A stretch of 35,642 nt of DNA from Verrucomicrobiota bacterium. Lineage in GTDB: Bacteria; Verrucomicrobiota; Kiritimatiellia; CAJWTS01. The DNA lies in the NCBI GenBank assembly GCA_027623315.1, contig JAQBYD010000042.1:1-35642 (forward strand). The letters run 5' to 3'. Shown one piece after another: positions 15,309-23,593 of this stretch (the first letter of the stretch is position 1; the number at the start of each line of letters is the position of its first letter). The notes under the pieces are model-generated. The model saw nothing but the letters and a program-made list of their open reading frames with translations. It was not told the origin of the DNA and did not search any database. The position numbers and the translations under genes were made by a program.

Positions 15309-15842
15309 TTAGATATCAATGCGAATGGCGGCGCCGATCGTAACCGTATCGGTGTCTACGTTGTCAACCGCGGCGCTGATGTCTTCGATGTTATCAAAGC
15401 GGTAGTTGGCGTTGAGATCCAGCCGGACGCCACCCATCAGCGCAATCTCCACGCCGGCGCGAAACGCGTAGAACGGGTCGTTGGCGAAGTCTCCGTCCGC
15501 GTAGTAGATTCCGATGCCGACACCGGCATAGAGTCCGCCGCCCCCGAGGAGATAGACCTGGGGCGCCATGACCTGGTCGGGGCTGCCTCCGAAATCGTCC
15601 GGAAGGAACTCTACTTCGGCATGGACCTTGAACAAGCTTTCGCTCGAGAACCGATAACTGACCAGCCACGCCAGACCGTCTTCATCAACATTGTGGACAT
15701 CAATGTCGTCGATCGTGCGCCAGTAGTGGACGCCGCCGCCGATCTGGCTGTCGGCGAGTGACGTGCGGGGCAAGGCGATCAGTGCAACCACCAGTGCGAG
15801 GCAGGCGATCAACGGTGCAGAATCGAAACGCTTCATCTGCAT
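15309..15842 (-). CDS. Small outer-membrane beta-barrel-like protein
   Basis: A 177-residue protein with a clear signal peptide (basic MKRFDS, hydrophobic ACLALVVALIAL, cleavage near SLA-DS). The mature part shows alternating beta strands typical of 8-stranded barrels, such as LAWLVSYRFSSE, FKVHAEVEFLP, GGLYAGVGIGIYYA, FYAFRAGVEIAL and GVRLDLNANYRFD, and ends with TVTIGAAIRIDI, a strand ending in a hydrophobic residue as expected for barrel assembly. No specific family was recognised. This gene is the best local hint of a diderm envelope. ATG 15836 is an alternative start. Confidence 0.8.
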   Translation of the reverse strand: MQMKRFDSAPLIACLALVVALIALPRTSLADSQIGGGVHYWRTIDDIDVHNVDEDGLAWLVSYRFSSESLFKVHAEVEFLPDDFGGSPDQVMAPQVYLLGGGGLYAGVGIGIYYADGDFANDPFYAFRAGVEIALMGGVRLDLNANYRFDNIEDISAAVDNVDTDTVTIGAAIRIDI

Positions 15843-15870
15843 ACGAGTCTCGCCACGCCGGGGACGAGTG

Positions 15871-17937
15871 TCAATTGGAATTTCTCCACATGTCGATCAG
15901 CTTCTCCGAGACATTGACTTTGACGGCGGGTCGGCGCGAATCAGCCTGATCCTTGTCCTTGCTGCTGCCATGCGCGCGCGTCGTGAAGCGGTCCATGATG
16001 GGCGGTGGCAGAAAACGCGTTCGCGGGGTGTAGATGTGACGCCGGCCGTGGCGGTGCTGCTGTCGCACGTAGAACCGGTGCGGATGAATCAGGTAGAGGT
16101 GGTCGCGCGCGCGCGTCATCGCGACATAAAGGAGGCGGCGCTCTTCCTCGATCTGCTCTTGCGAGCCGGTCGACATGTCCGACGGAATACATCCGTCCGC
16201 TGCGTGGAGGATATAGACGACGTCCCATTCCTGTCCCTTGGCCGAGTGGATCGTAGAGAGAATCAGGTAGTCTTCATCGAGTAACGGGACGCCGGCCTTG
16301 TCGCCGGATGCGTCCGGCGGATCGAGCGTCAGTTCGGTCAAAAAGCGTTCACGGGACGGATAGTTCCCTGAAATGGATTCGAGTTGCTCAAGGTCACCCG
16401 CGCGGACGTGAGCCGACTCGTAGAGGCGCACCAGGTGTGGCTGGTACCACTTGCGAACCAGCCCCACCTGCGCGTGCCAGGCGGTGTCGGCGTCCCGGAG
16501 CTTCAGCATCAGGCGCGCCAGGTGCGGCCAGTCCTCCGCGGCGGCGGCGGGTACGCGCACGGTCGCGAGGGCCTCGAATGCCAGCGCGTTCGCCTGGTGC
16601 GCTTGCATGATGCGCGACGCGTACGTCGGGCCGAGCCCCGGCAGCAGTTGAAGAACCCGAAAGGCGGCGACACTGTCTCGAGGGTTCTCGGCCCAGCGCA
16701 GTACCGATAGGAGATCTTTCACGTGCGCCGCTTCCAGGAACTTGAGCCCGCCGTACTTCACGAACGGAATGTTGCGCCGCCCCAGCTCGATTTCCAGCTG
16801 GTCGGAGTGGTGCGCCGTGCGAAACAGGACCGCCTGTCGATGCAGATCGATGCCCGCCTCGCGATGAAAGAGGATCTGCTCGACAACGAAGTCGACTTCC
16901 GAGGGCTCGTCCTCTGCGGTGACCACGACCGGTTTCTCCTGTGACGCACGCTCGGAGAAGAGCGCTTTGCGGTATCGCTGCGTCGCCTGTTCCATGACCG
17001 CGTTGCACGCGGCGAGGATCGGCTGGGTCGAACGATAATTCTGTTCAAGCGTGACGACTTCCGCCTTTTGCTCGAACCGGTCGGGGAAGGTGAGGATATT
17101 GTCCACACTGGCCGCGCGAAAGGAGTAGATCGACTGGGCGTCATCGCCCACGACCGACACGCCGTTCCCGTTCGGCTTCATACAATAGAGAATCTCGGCC
17201 TGCAGCACATTGGTGTCCTGGTACTCGTCGACCAGGACATAGTCAAATCGGCTGCTCACCGCCTCGGCCAGGGATGGTTCCTGCATCAGGTGATACCAGT
17301 AGAGCAGCAGGTCATCGTAATCGAGGACGGCCTGCTCCTGTTTGGCCTGCACGTACCGCGCGCAGAGCTCGCGGAGTTCATCCGGCCACTTCTCGCACCA
17401 GGGAAAGGACGCGGCCAGGACCTCGTCGAGCGACTTCTGGGTGTTCACGACCATCGAGTAGATGGCGAGGCACGTATCCTTTTTTGGAAATCGTTTCGAC
17501 TTGCGGGATAGCCCCATCTCGTTGCGGATGAACCCGATCAGGTCCGCAGCGTCACTGCGATCGAGGACCGTGAACGAAGCGTCGAGTTCGAGCGACCCGG
17601 AGTATAGTCGAAGCAGGCGGTTGGCCACCGCGTGGTAGGTGCCTGCCCACCGGATATCGCTCGCACTGCCCTGCGCGGGATCTCCCTGCCTGCGTTGAGC
17701 CACGACGCGCTGCGCGCGGCGAATCATCTCCGTGGAGGCGCGGCGTGTGAAGGTCATGAGCAGGATTCGCTGAGGGTCCGCTCCATGCAGGATCAGTTCG
17801 GCGACGCGGTGCGCGAGCGTCTGGGTCTTGCCCGATCCGGCGCCCGCGATGATGAGCAGGGGCGGGACCGAGCCGGGGTCCATTCCGTCGGTGATCCCGA
17901 ACGTAGCGGCGGTGCGCTGCGCCGGGTTCAAGTTCAT
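15871..17937 (-). CDS. UvrD/PcrA/Rep-like superfamily 1 DNA helicase
   Basis: A 688-residue SF1A 3'-5' helicase. ATG 17937 is chosen because MNLNPAQRTAAT matches the Q-motif start and GGAG lies 8 bases upstream; the frame extends to 18120 without family resemblance. Motifs in order: I AGAGSGKT (31-38), Ia TFTRRASTEMIRR, II VLVDEYQDTN, III VVGDDAQSIYSFRAA, IV VTLEQNYRS, V STIHSAKGQEWDVVY, VI RRLLYVAMTRARDHLYL. It should unwind DNA in repair, replication restart or recombination. It is slightly shorter than UvrD (about 720) and lacks the long C-terminal tail. I cannot separate UvrD, PcrA and Rep types from this alone. It is divergent from the zinc-ribbon gene. Confidence 0.93.
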   Translation of the reverse strand: MNLNPAQRTAATFGITDGMDPGSVPPLLIIAGAGSGKTQTLAHRVAELILHGADPQRILLMTFTRRASTEMIRRAQRVVAQRRQGDPAQGSASDIRWAGTYHAVANRLLRLYSGSLELDASFTVLDRSDAADLIGFIRNEMGLSRKSKRFPKKDTCLAIYSMVVNTQKSLDEVLAASFPWCEKWPDELRELCARYVQAKQEQAVLDYDDLLLYWYHLMQEPSLAEAVSSRFDYVLVDEYQDTNVLQAEILYCMKPNGNGVSVVGDDAQSIYSFRAASVDNILTFPDRFEQKAEVVTLEQNYRSTQPILAACNAVMEQATQRYRKALFSERASQEKPVVVTAEDEPSEVDFVVEQILFHREAGIDLHRQAVLFRTAHHSDQLEIELGRRNIPFVKYGGLKFLEAAHVKDLLSVLRWAENPRDSVAAFRVLQLLPGLGPTYASRIMQAHQANALAFEALATVRVPAAAAEDWPHLARLMLKLRDADTAWHAQVGLVRKWYQPHLVRLYESAHVRAGDLEQLESISGNYPSRERFLTELTLDPPDASGDKAGVPLLDEDYLILSTIHSAKGQEWDVVYILHAADGCIPSDMSTGSQEQIEEERRLLYVAMTRARDHLYLIHPHRFYVRQQHRHGRRHIYTPRTRFLPPPIMDRFTTRAHGSSKDKDQADSRRPAVKVNVSEKLIDMWRNSN

Positions 17938-18103
17938 TGGCAAGGCTCCATAACCTATCCATTTAGCACAGCGGCATGAGCGGTCGAGTAAATTGTCTGT
18001 TGGAATGCCGGTTGCGATGCCTCCGGATTCTCTGCTACAAGGGAAGTGCCTGGAGTATGTCGGCGAAGCGCCTGCACACGCTCGGCCGTCGTCTAGTTCC
18101 GTC

Positions 18104-18514
18104 ATGCACGTCGCCTTCACAATTCGCTGTAAGAACTGCGGGAATCCGCAGAGCCGGCGCGCCCGTCGGCGCTGGTGGATGCATCTTCTGCCATTCTCGA
18201 TCTACGTCGTCTGCGACGATTGTGCCCGCGAAAGCCTGGCCCTTTTTGCGCGCCATCCCGAGCCCGAGCGTCCCGCCTCGCGATCTGCACAAGACTCCGT
18301 CAAGGATGCGGCCGTGCAGCCGGAGGTGCAACCACCGCATCCGGAATCACCCGACATGGCCGGCGCAGACGATGCCGAGGAACGCGCGACGGGCCAGCGC
18401 GACCGGATGGATCCGTTGCGTGAATTGCGCCGCCGGCGCGCAGAGACGCGGGCCAGCCTGGACTCTGTCCGGCAGAAATTCGGCGATCTCGATCCCGGCG
18501 CCGGCTCAGCCTGA
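18104..18514 (+). CDS. Zinc-ribbon protein of unknown function
   Basis: A 136-residue protein. The N-terminus has two C-x2-C pairs (CKNCG near residues 9-12 and CDDCA near 38-41), which form a probable zinc ribbon separated by an arginine-rich and aromatic segment. The remainder is proline-, acid- and arginine-rich with low complexity, and ends in a possible helix (RRRRAETRASLDSVRQKFGDL). No family was recognised. The start is uncertain: ATG 18104 has no clear ribosome binding site, and the frame is open to 17993. The stop is 2 bases from the convergent oxidoreductase gene end. Confidence 0.65.
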   Translation: MHVAFTIRCKNCGNPQSRRARRRWWMHLLPFSIYVVCDDCARESLALFARHPEPERPASRSAQDSVKDAAVQPEVQPPHPESPDMAGADDAEERATGQRDRMDPLRELRRRRAETRASLDSVRQKFGDLDPGAGSA

Positions 18515-18516
18515 GT

Positions 18517-19554
18517 TCAGCGGTACTTCAGCTTGATCGCCGTGCCGGACTTGGCGCTGCGATTCGCCGTGTCCAGGATCTGGATCGGGCGGCGGGCCCA
18601 TTCCGGTGTGATCACCAACGTCTTTCCGCGCGCCATATGGTCTGCGATGTTCTTGTAGAACTCGCCCCAGACGCCTGCGCGATTGCGCCCGGTCGTCCGC
18701 ACGAACCGCCCGTTGCTCTTCGGTTGCACAATCTCGAAGGTGTTGTGATCCATGATGTAGGCGCCCTTGGTGCCACGCACTTCCATGAATCCCGATTTCG
18801 GATTGCATTCGATTGCGGACATCGAAAGCGTCAGCCACTTCTGGTTCTTGAAGCGAACGAGCGCATGCACGGCATCCTCGTTCGTGTCTGCCTTCCATTT
18901 GGTCTTCGATGCCCATACCCCGGTCTTCGCGACACCGCTGACCTCGAGCATCTCCTCGTTCATGATCTGAAGGGCGTATTCGAGAAAGTGGACGCCCCAA
19001 TCGTAGGCGAGTCCACCCGAAATCGATTTAGAGGACCGCCACCATGCGCCCGGCGCGCCGTAGTTTCCGGCGCGGATCTCAATCGACACGACGTCGCCGA
19101 TCACCTTGCGGTTGACGATCTGGTCTACGCCTTCGAGAACGCAGCCGTCCCAGTGCCGGTTGTGATAGGTCGAAAGGACGAGCCCGCGCTTTCGTGCGGC
19201 CGCGATCATCGCATCGCACTCCGCAACGGTAATCGCGAACGGCTTCTCCGTCACCACGTGGCGGCCCGCCGCCAGGCACTTTAGCGCTATAGGCGCGTGG
19301 GTATTGTGCGGCGTAATGATCGTCACCAGGTTGACGTCCGATTTTTTGAGCATTTGCGAGACCGAGCGATAGGTTTCAATCCCCTCGAAATCAGTGCGCG
19401 CCACCGCAAGCCGCGCGGTGTCCAATTCGCAGACGGCTGTTGGGGTCATGCCCGCATCGCGCATCTCGCTGAGATGATTCCGTCCCATGTTGAACGCGCC
19501 ACCGTATCCCACGACGCCGACGCGAATGTCCTTCTTGTGTGAAAACTTCTTCAT
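18517..19554 (-). CDS. Gfo/Idh/MocA-family oxidoreductase
   Basis: A 345-residue NAD(P)-dependent dehydrogenase from ATG 19554, with AGGAGG 6 bases upstream. The Rossmann start RVGVVGYGGAFNMGRNH carries the glycine-rich loop. TPHNTHAPIALKCLAAGRHVVTEKPFAIT contains the family EKP motif, whose lysine is catalytic. STYHNRHWDG and GGLAYDWGVHFLEYALQ (with the usual D-x-x-x-H pattern) follow in the C-terminal beta-sheet domain. These enzymes oxidise or reduce sugars and cyclitols; the substrate cannot be read from the sequence. It stands alone and convergent to the zinc-ribbon gene, and is divergent from the PilZ gene. Confidence 0.92.
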   Translation of the reverse strand: MKKFSHKKDIRVGVVGYGGAFNMGRNHLSEMRDAGMTPTAVCELDTARLAVARTDFEGIETYRSVSQMLKKSDVNLVTIITPHNTHAPIALKCLAAGRHVVTEKPFAITVAECDAMIAAARKRGLVLSTYHNRHWDGCVLEGVDQIVNRKVIGDVVSIEIRAGNYGAPGAWWRSSKSISGGLAYDWGVHFLEYALQIMNEEMLEVSGVAKTGVWASKTKWKADTNEDAVHALVRFKNQKWLTLSMSAIECNPKSGFMEVRGTKGAYIMDHNTFEIVQPKSNGRFVRTTGRNRAGVWGEFYKNIADHMARGKTLVITPEWARRPIQILDTANRSAKSGTAIKLKYR

Positions 19555-19747
19555 GAGGCTCCTCCTTCGGTTGGATTCGGGTCGTGCCCGGACAGACAGA
19601 CCGACGGACGGTGACACACGATACGAACCTTTGCAAGCCCCTCCGCAGCAGGGAATTGTGGCTTTACTCCCGACGGTCGAGATGACACTCTGACCCGTTG
19701 AATCCGCACACGCTCGCGGATCGAATGAAGGAGAAGGTCGCTGCATA

Positions 19748-20164
19748 ATGACGGACGCCGCTGAGAAACCGTCGACGGATGAGATGGACCGCCGCCGACA
19801 CGCACGCGCCGCTTACGAGGCGGACGTACGTGTGAAGCTGTATACTGTCTCCGGGTACGTGGACCTGGCGGACAAGGTGCTCTATTGCTGTACGGCGGAT
19901 CTTTCCGAATCCGGAATTCGATTAAGCAGCGATATCGAGATCCCCGTCGGGTCGGTTCTGGAGATGAGTGTCGTCTCCGAAGACCCGGCAAAGGTCTTTA
20001 CGCATCGTGGCGAGGTCCGCTGGGTCTTCGACGATATCGATCCGGGCAAGTTTCTGCTTGGGATCGAGTTTATCCAATCTTCGAGCGGCCATCGCGACGA
20101 ATGGCTTGAGTTTGTGTCCGCCCGCGTCAAGCGCGAAGCCGAGAAGCAGGCAAGCGCCGACTAG
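19748..20164 (+). CDS. PilZ-domain protein
   Basis: A 138-residue single-domain PilZ protein. The c-di-GMP-binding RxxxR motif is visible as RRRHAR near residues 15-20, and the second motif, D-x-S-x-x-G, as DLSESGIRL near 55-63. Beta strands VLEMSVV and FTHRGEVRWVF and a C-terminal helix (DEWLEFVSARVKREAEKQ) complete the fold. It probably works as a c-di-GMP receptor adaptor. GGAGAAGG lies about 10 bases before the ATG. No neighbour identifies the controlled process. Confidence 0.88.
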   Translation: MTDAAEKPSTDEMDRRRHARAAYEADVRVKLYTVSGYVDLADKVLYCCTADLSESGIRLSSDIEIPVGSVLEMSVVSEDPAKVFTHRGEVRWVFDDIDPGKFLLGIEFIQSSSGHRDEWLEFVSARVKREAEKQASAD

Positions 20165-20345
20165 CTCCTGGTTTCTTCATGAAAGAGCGACGGTGGGTCG
20201 GTGAGACCTTCCAAGGACGTCCGGGTGAACAGCGGCTCACATCTCCCAGCTTAGGTTGTCCTCTTCAATCTCGCCGCCCACCGCGTGTGCTGGTTGGGGG
20301 TGGTATGCGGTGATCGTTTAAGTTCTTCAGGCAGGATCGCGCAGG

Positions 20346-20570
20346 TCACTCGATATCCCACGTCGGGACATCCTGATCGGTTCCACCGGGCTGCGACTCT
20401 TGGTCATGCTCCGTCTCCCGGAGCGACGTCACGCTCGGCTTGTGCGCGATAGCGGGGCCCGCTGCCTCGGGCTGCGTGGCCGGTCTCTGTAACTGATCGT
20501 ACAAGACCTTTCCAACGAAGCACCAGATCGCGACGAGTACACCTGTGATTGTTAATATGACCGGGTCCAT
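20346..20570 (-). CDS. Small single-pass membrane protein
   Basis: A 74-residue protein from ATG 20570 (GAGGA about 10 bases upstream; GTG 20579 is the longer alternative). It opens with one membrane helix (VILTITGVLVAIWCFVGKVLY) followed by a polar, glutamine- and proline-rich tail. There is no recognised family. The gap of 310 bases to its right holds no gene. Confidence 0.6.
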   Translation of the reverse strand: MDPVILTITGVLVAIWCFVGKVLYDQLQRPATQPEAAGPAIAHKPSVTSLRETEHDQESQPGGTDQDVPTWDIE

Positions 20571-20889
20571 CTCATCCACTTCCTCTCTGTCCAGTTCCTT
20601 GCATCCACCTGCTCATTTCGTCTTAGCCTTCCTTTAATGCTGATTTGATTCTTCGTATCCGCACACGCTTTACATGAGCAGGATTCAGGCCCGGGCGGAG
20701 AGATGAACGCGCCCGGGAAGCTTCGAAGATGCGCCGAATCCACAAGAAAGGGCCGAATTAGGGGTGTGGTACGTCCAATTTCGTACCTGTGGCGCTGCTT
20801 TTTGCGCTCCCGCGGCCGCGTATCAACGCGAATCGGGGATTGACCTGCGTGCGAATTAAAGTGCTGGCGTCTTGTCAGAGTTGAGAAGG
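20571..20889. other. Intergenic region, no gene seen
   Basis: About 310 bases between two minus-strand genes. Contents are a 9-bp inverted pair (CCTGCTCAT at 20608-20616, ATGAGCAGG at 20674-20682), which may be chance, and an open minus-strand frame to 20743 without a ribosome binding site. Nothing else was recognised. Confidence 0.5.
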
Positions 20890-21186
20890 TCAGGGCTTCA
20901 GCACCTGGACGATCCGGATGCTTCTAAAGCGCCACTCACCGTCTACGTGGACCAGCTCACATTCGAGTTCCTGGGCGTCGTTGGCATGATCGCCGCCATT
21001 GAGCCGGCCCTGCAGCGTCGCGCTCAGCAGAACCAGTGCACGGCTCTCCCCGGGAAAATCGACCTTGAGGTCGTGAAAGCGATTCCGGACCTGTTTCTCC
21101 GGCGAATCGGGTTTGAGCCATACGACGAGGATGGCGACGAAAACCGCCACCACGGCGACGGGTGCGAGGGTGCGCGGTGTTACCAC
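20890..21186 (-). CDS. Membrane-anchored small protein, possibly NTF2-like
   Basis: A 98-residue protein starting at GTG 21186, with GGAG 7 bases upstream, overlapping the end of the signal peptidase gene by 7 bases. An N-terminal membrane helix (APVAVVAVFVAILVVWL) anchors a small domain. KQVRNRFHDLK near its start and ELECELVHVDGEWRFRSIRIVQV at its end resemble the first helix and last strands of the NTF2-like fold, but this is only suggested. Translational coupling to lepB implies a job in the envelope. Confidence 0.7.
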   Translation of the reverse strand: MVTPRTLAPVAVVAVFVAILVVWLKPDSPEKQVRNRFHDLKVDFPGESRALVLLSATLQGRLNGGDHANDAQELECELVHVDGEWRFRSIRIVQVLKP

Positions 21187-21692
21187 AACGGTGCTCCTGC
21201 CACGCGCGAAACGGGTGTTTCCCCGAAGGTATGCGCGTCGGTCGACATGGCCCTATTGTCGCCCACCACGTAGATATGCCCCTCGCGAATGGTGCGCTCG
21301 GGCCATGTCCAGTCGTAGGGATGCTTCACGTACGGTTCTTTCCATTCGCTGCCGTTAACGAACAGCGTACCATGCCTGAACTCTATCGTATCGTTCTCGA
21401 CTCCGACAACGCGTTTCAGGTACAGCACGCTGGGGCCGCTCAGGGCAATCGCCACAACGTCACCCCTCGCGGGCGGCGAGAACGCGTACCGCTGCCGCCA
21501 GCAGAAGGTGAAACCGCCGTCACGATAGGTCGGGTCCATGCTTGCTCCGCGGATGCGCATCAGGACCAGCAGGTGACCGAAGACCATGTACGCGCATACG
21601 ACGACGATCGCAAAGCGAATAAAGAATCGACGAGTCAGACGTGGGAAGAGGAATCGTTGAATCCACGGCCGATGGTCCCGCTGCCGGGTCAC
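21180..21692 (-). CDS. lepB: Signal peptidase I
   Basis: A 170-residue type I signal peptidase. One membrane helix (FAIVVVCAYMVFGHLLVLM) is followed by box B RGASMDPTYRDG with nucleophile S51, and box D YLKRVVG with general base K93. Box E reads GDNRAMSTDAHTFG where the usual form is GDNR-x-S-x-DSR-x-FG, a modest departure. The enzyme cuts signal peptides outside the inner membrane. It is short but within range. GTG 21692 overlaps the stop of the preceding gene by 4 bases (GTGA), and its end overlaps the next gene, so the three form one operon. Confidence 0.9.
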   Translation of the reverse strand: MTRQRDHRPWIQRFLFPRLTRRFFIRFAIVVVCAYMVFGHLLVLMRIRGASMDPTYRDGGFTFCWRQRYAFSPPARGDVVAIALSGPSVLYLKRVVGVENDTIEFRHGTLFVNGSEWKEPYVKHPYDWTWPERTIREGHIYVVGDNRAMSTDAHTFGETPVSRVAGAPLW

Positions 21693-23410
21693 GTCGCGTC
21701 TGCGTCGCCGCTGCCCAGTGACTCAATCAGGGTCGTGTCCGGAGACGTCGTGCTCGGGAACCCCGAGATCTGCAGGAGACCGTCGACCAGCGACCTCAAT
21801 TTGCGTGTACTGTCCGAAGCGAGGCTCAGCACGTCCACCTGGGAGGCTGAGACTTCGCCGAGGCGCTCCGAGGTCATCATGTCGACCGCGCAGTTGATGA
21901 CGGCTAGAGGCTGAAACAGTTCCTGGACGATTTCGGCCAGGAGTTCCAGTAACTGTTTGCGCGACAGTCGGATGCCGATGCCGCGCTTCCGGGCTTCTTC
22001 CTCGGTTTCCTCAACCGCAACTTCGTCGGCGCGTACCTTTTTCGCGATGCGGTCAATCTTCTGGGTCGTAACCGTGACGATTTGATCGATCTCTTGATTG
22101 ACCGCGGTCAAAACCCCGGTCAAGTCCTCGCGGCTTTGAACATTCGGCGCCGTGGCCAGATTCCCCACCACCTCCTCCATACGCGTCAGGAGCGAGGCGA
22201 GGTGCTCGATCGCCGCTCCGTCACCGGAGCCACCGCCGCCTCCCGGGCCTCCCGGGCCACCGGGGCCGCCCATGACGTCGCTCTTGAACATCAAGTCCTG
22301 CCAAACGTCCATCGCGAGTCCTTCTTCCGAGAGGCGGACCTGCAGCGGCGATCCCTCGATGCCGTCCTGGCCCTTGGCCTTCATGTAACGCAGCAGGCGT
22401 TTCTCGGTCTTCTCCATCTGCTTCATCTTTCTCATGTACTCCGATGCCAGCGCGTCAATCTGGAGTTCGTCCTGCATCTGCTCAACGGTGTCAGCCACCG
22501 CGGCCTTGCACTCGGCTTGCTCCGTAGCGTCGATGTCGCCGATCGTGCCGAGGATCTCTCGCTCAAGACCTTCGAGATACTTCTTGAGCTCTTTCTTGCC
22601 CTTCTGAGTCCGGTACTTGGGATCCTCCATCAGTGTGTTGAATGCGTTTCGCATGCACCCGACCAGGGCCGTGGACATCGTCTCCCGAGCCTGCTCTTCG
22701 GCTTCGTCCTTCTTCGCCTCGGCGGCATGGACGACGACACCGGCCAGGCGTTGCGCATCGGTTGCCATGTCGCGGATCTGCTGGATCGCGTTGGCGGCCT
22801 TTTCGTCCTTGGCGTCCGCCTTGAGAAGCGAGAGGACTTCGCTGATATCCGACACACGATCCTGGATTTCTTTGGATTGATCGAACTCCGTCTTGGCTTG
22901 TTCGAAATCTTCTTTCGAGACAATGACGTCGTCCTCGGTGACTTCCTTGTAGACAATCGTCTTCGACGAGACGTTGCGGATGCCGACGGCGTCCACGGCC
23001 GAGCTGAATCCGCCCAGTTGTTGAATCTCGCGCGGACTCGCGGTCAGGATCTCGAGCAGCCCCGACAGCGTCTTGGGCTCGACGCCCTGCTTGACGCTGA
23101 AATTGTCTACGCCGACCACTTTGAGTTGTTGGATGAATGCCTGGATCGTGGCCGATTCGCGGCCCATCTCCACGGCATTAATCTCAAGCACGTCGCCGCG
23201 GATACGAAAGGTGACATCGGCGGTCTTCTCCAGGATCGTGGAGAGGAGTCGATAGCAATAGGCCAGCGTCTCCTGGGCGTCCGTATTGGACAGCCAGTTG
23301 TTGTGCAGGGTATTGACCACGAGCAGGGCAATCCCGTCGGTCAGGCGCGTCAGCTCGCCCGTCGGGATGTTCGGATTCCGGGTTTCAGTCGTCTTCGCGT
23401 CGTCAGCCAT
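21689..23410 (-). CDS. Large coiled-coil protein with pseudo-histidine-kinase-like C-terminus
   Basis: A 573-residue protein with no recognised overall family. The N-terminal 150 residues (LTDGIALLVVNTLHNNW to LEINAVEMG) form a globular domain. Residues about 165-365 are charged and helical, probably coiled coil. A glycine-proline stretch (MGGPGGPGGPGGGGGSG) near 385-400 is a linker. Near 480-555 the sequence QLLELLAEIVQELFQPLAVI and TRKLRSLVDGLLQISG follows the DHp helix pattern of histidine kinases, but the phosphorylated histidine of H-E-L-x-x-P is replaced and no ATPase domain follows. It may be a signalling scaffold. ATG 23410 has GGAG 9 bases upstream, and a good promoter precedes it. 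Confidence 0.85.
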   Translation of the reverse strand: MADDAKTTETRNPNIPTGELTRLTDGIALLVVNTLHNNWLSNTDAQETLAYCYRLLSTILEKTADVTFRIRGDVLEINAVEMGRESATIQAFIQQLKVVGVDNFSVKQGVEPKTLSGLLEILTASPREIQQLGGFSSAVDAVGIRNVSSKTIVYKEVTEDDVIVSKEDFEQAKTEFDQSKEIQDRVSDISEVLSLLKADAKDEKAANAIQQIRDMATDAQRLAGVVVHAAEAKKDEAEEQARETMSTALVGCMRNAFNTLMEDPKYRTQKGKKELKKYLEGLEREILGTIGDIDATEQAECKAAVADTVEQMQDELQIDALASEYMRKMKQMEKTEKRLLRYMKAKGQDGIEGSPLQVRLSEEGLAMDVWQDLMFKSDVMGGPGGPGGPGGGGGSGDGAAIEHLASLLTRMEEVVGNLATAPNVQSREDLTGVLTAVNQEIDQIVTVTTQKIDRIAKKVRADEVAVEETEEEARKRGIGIRLSRKQLLELLAEIVQELFQPLAVINCAVDMMTSERLGEVSASQVDVLSLASDSTRKLRSLVDGLLQISGFPSTTSPDTTLIESLGSGDADAT

Positions 23411-23441
23411 TCGTCTTCACTCCATGGGGTCTACCACCGCA

Positions 23442-23470
23442 GTGATATGATACGCCGAAAAGCGTGTCAA
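23442..23470 (-). promoter_or_regulatory. Sigma-70-type promoter for the pseudo-kinase-lepB operon
   Basis: On the minus strand, TTGACA (23470-23465), a 17-base spacer and TATCAC (23447-23442) form a consensus -35 with a fair -10. Predicted transcription starts near 23435, leaving a leader of about 25 bases with GGAG before ATG 23410. Confidence 0.65.
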
Positions 23471-23593
23471 CTCCGGGAGGGCCTTCATGCTTGACCGGGA
23501 GCATCGGATCGCGCATTTTCGCCGGGCATGTGGCGCGCTTGCCCGCTTCACCACGTTGGTGGGTAGCACGCCCGGAGAGGATAGAAGCCAGAG

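Noticed and set aside
17938..18120. N-terminal extension of the UvrD-like helicase
   Set aside because: The family begins at the Q-motif region, and ATG 17937 has a well-placed ribosome binding site.
20608..20682. 9-bp inverted pair as an operator or element end
   Set aside because: Short arms 57 bases apart; likely chance.
22082..23494. 470-codon open plus-strand frame
   Set aside because: It lies antisense to the 573-residue gene, which has a good promoter, ribosome binding site and protein-like composition; the plus-strand frame has none of these.
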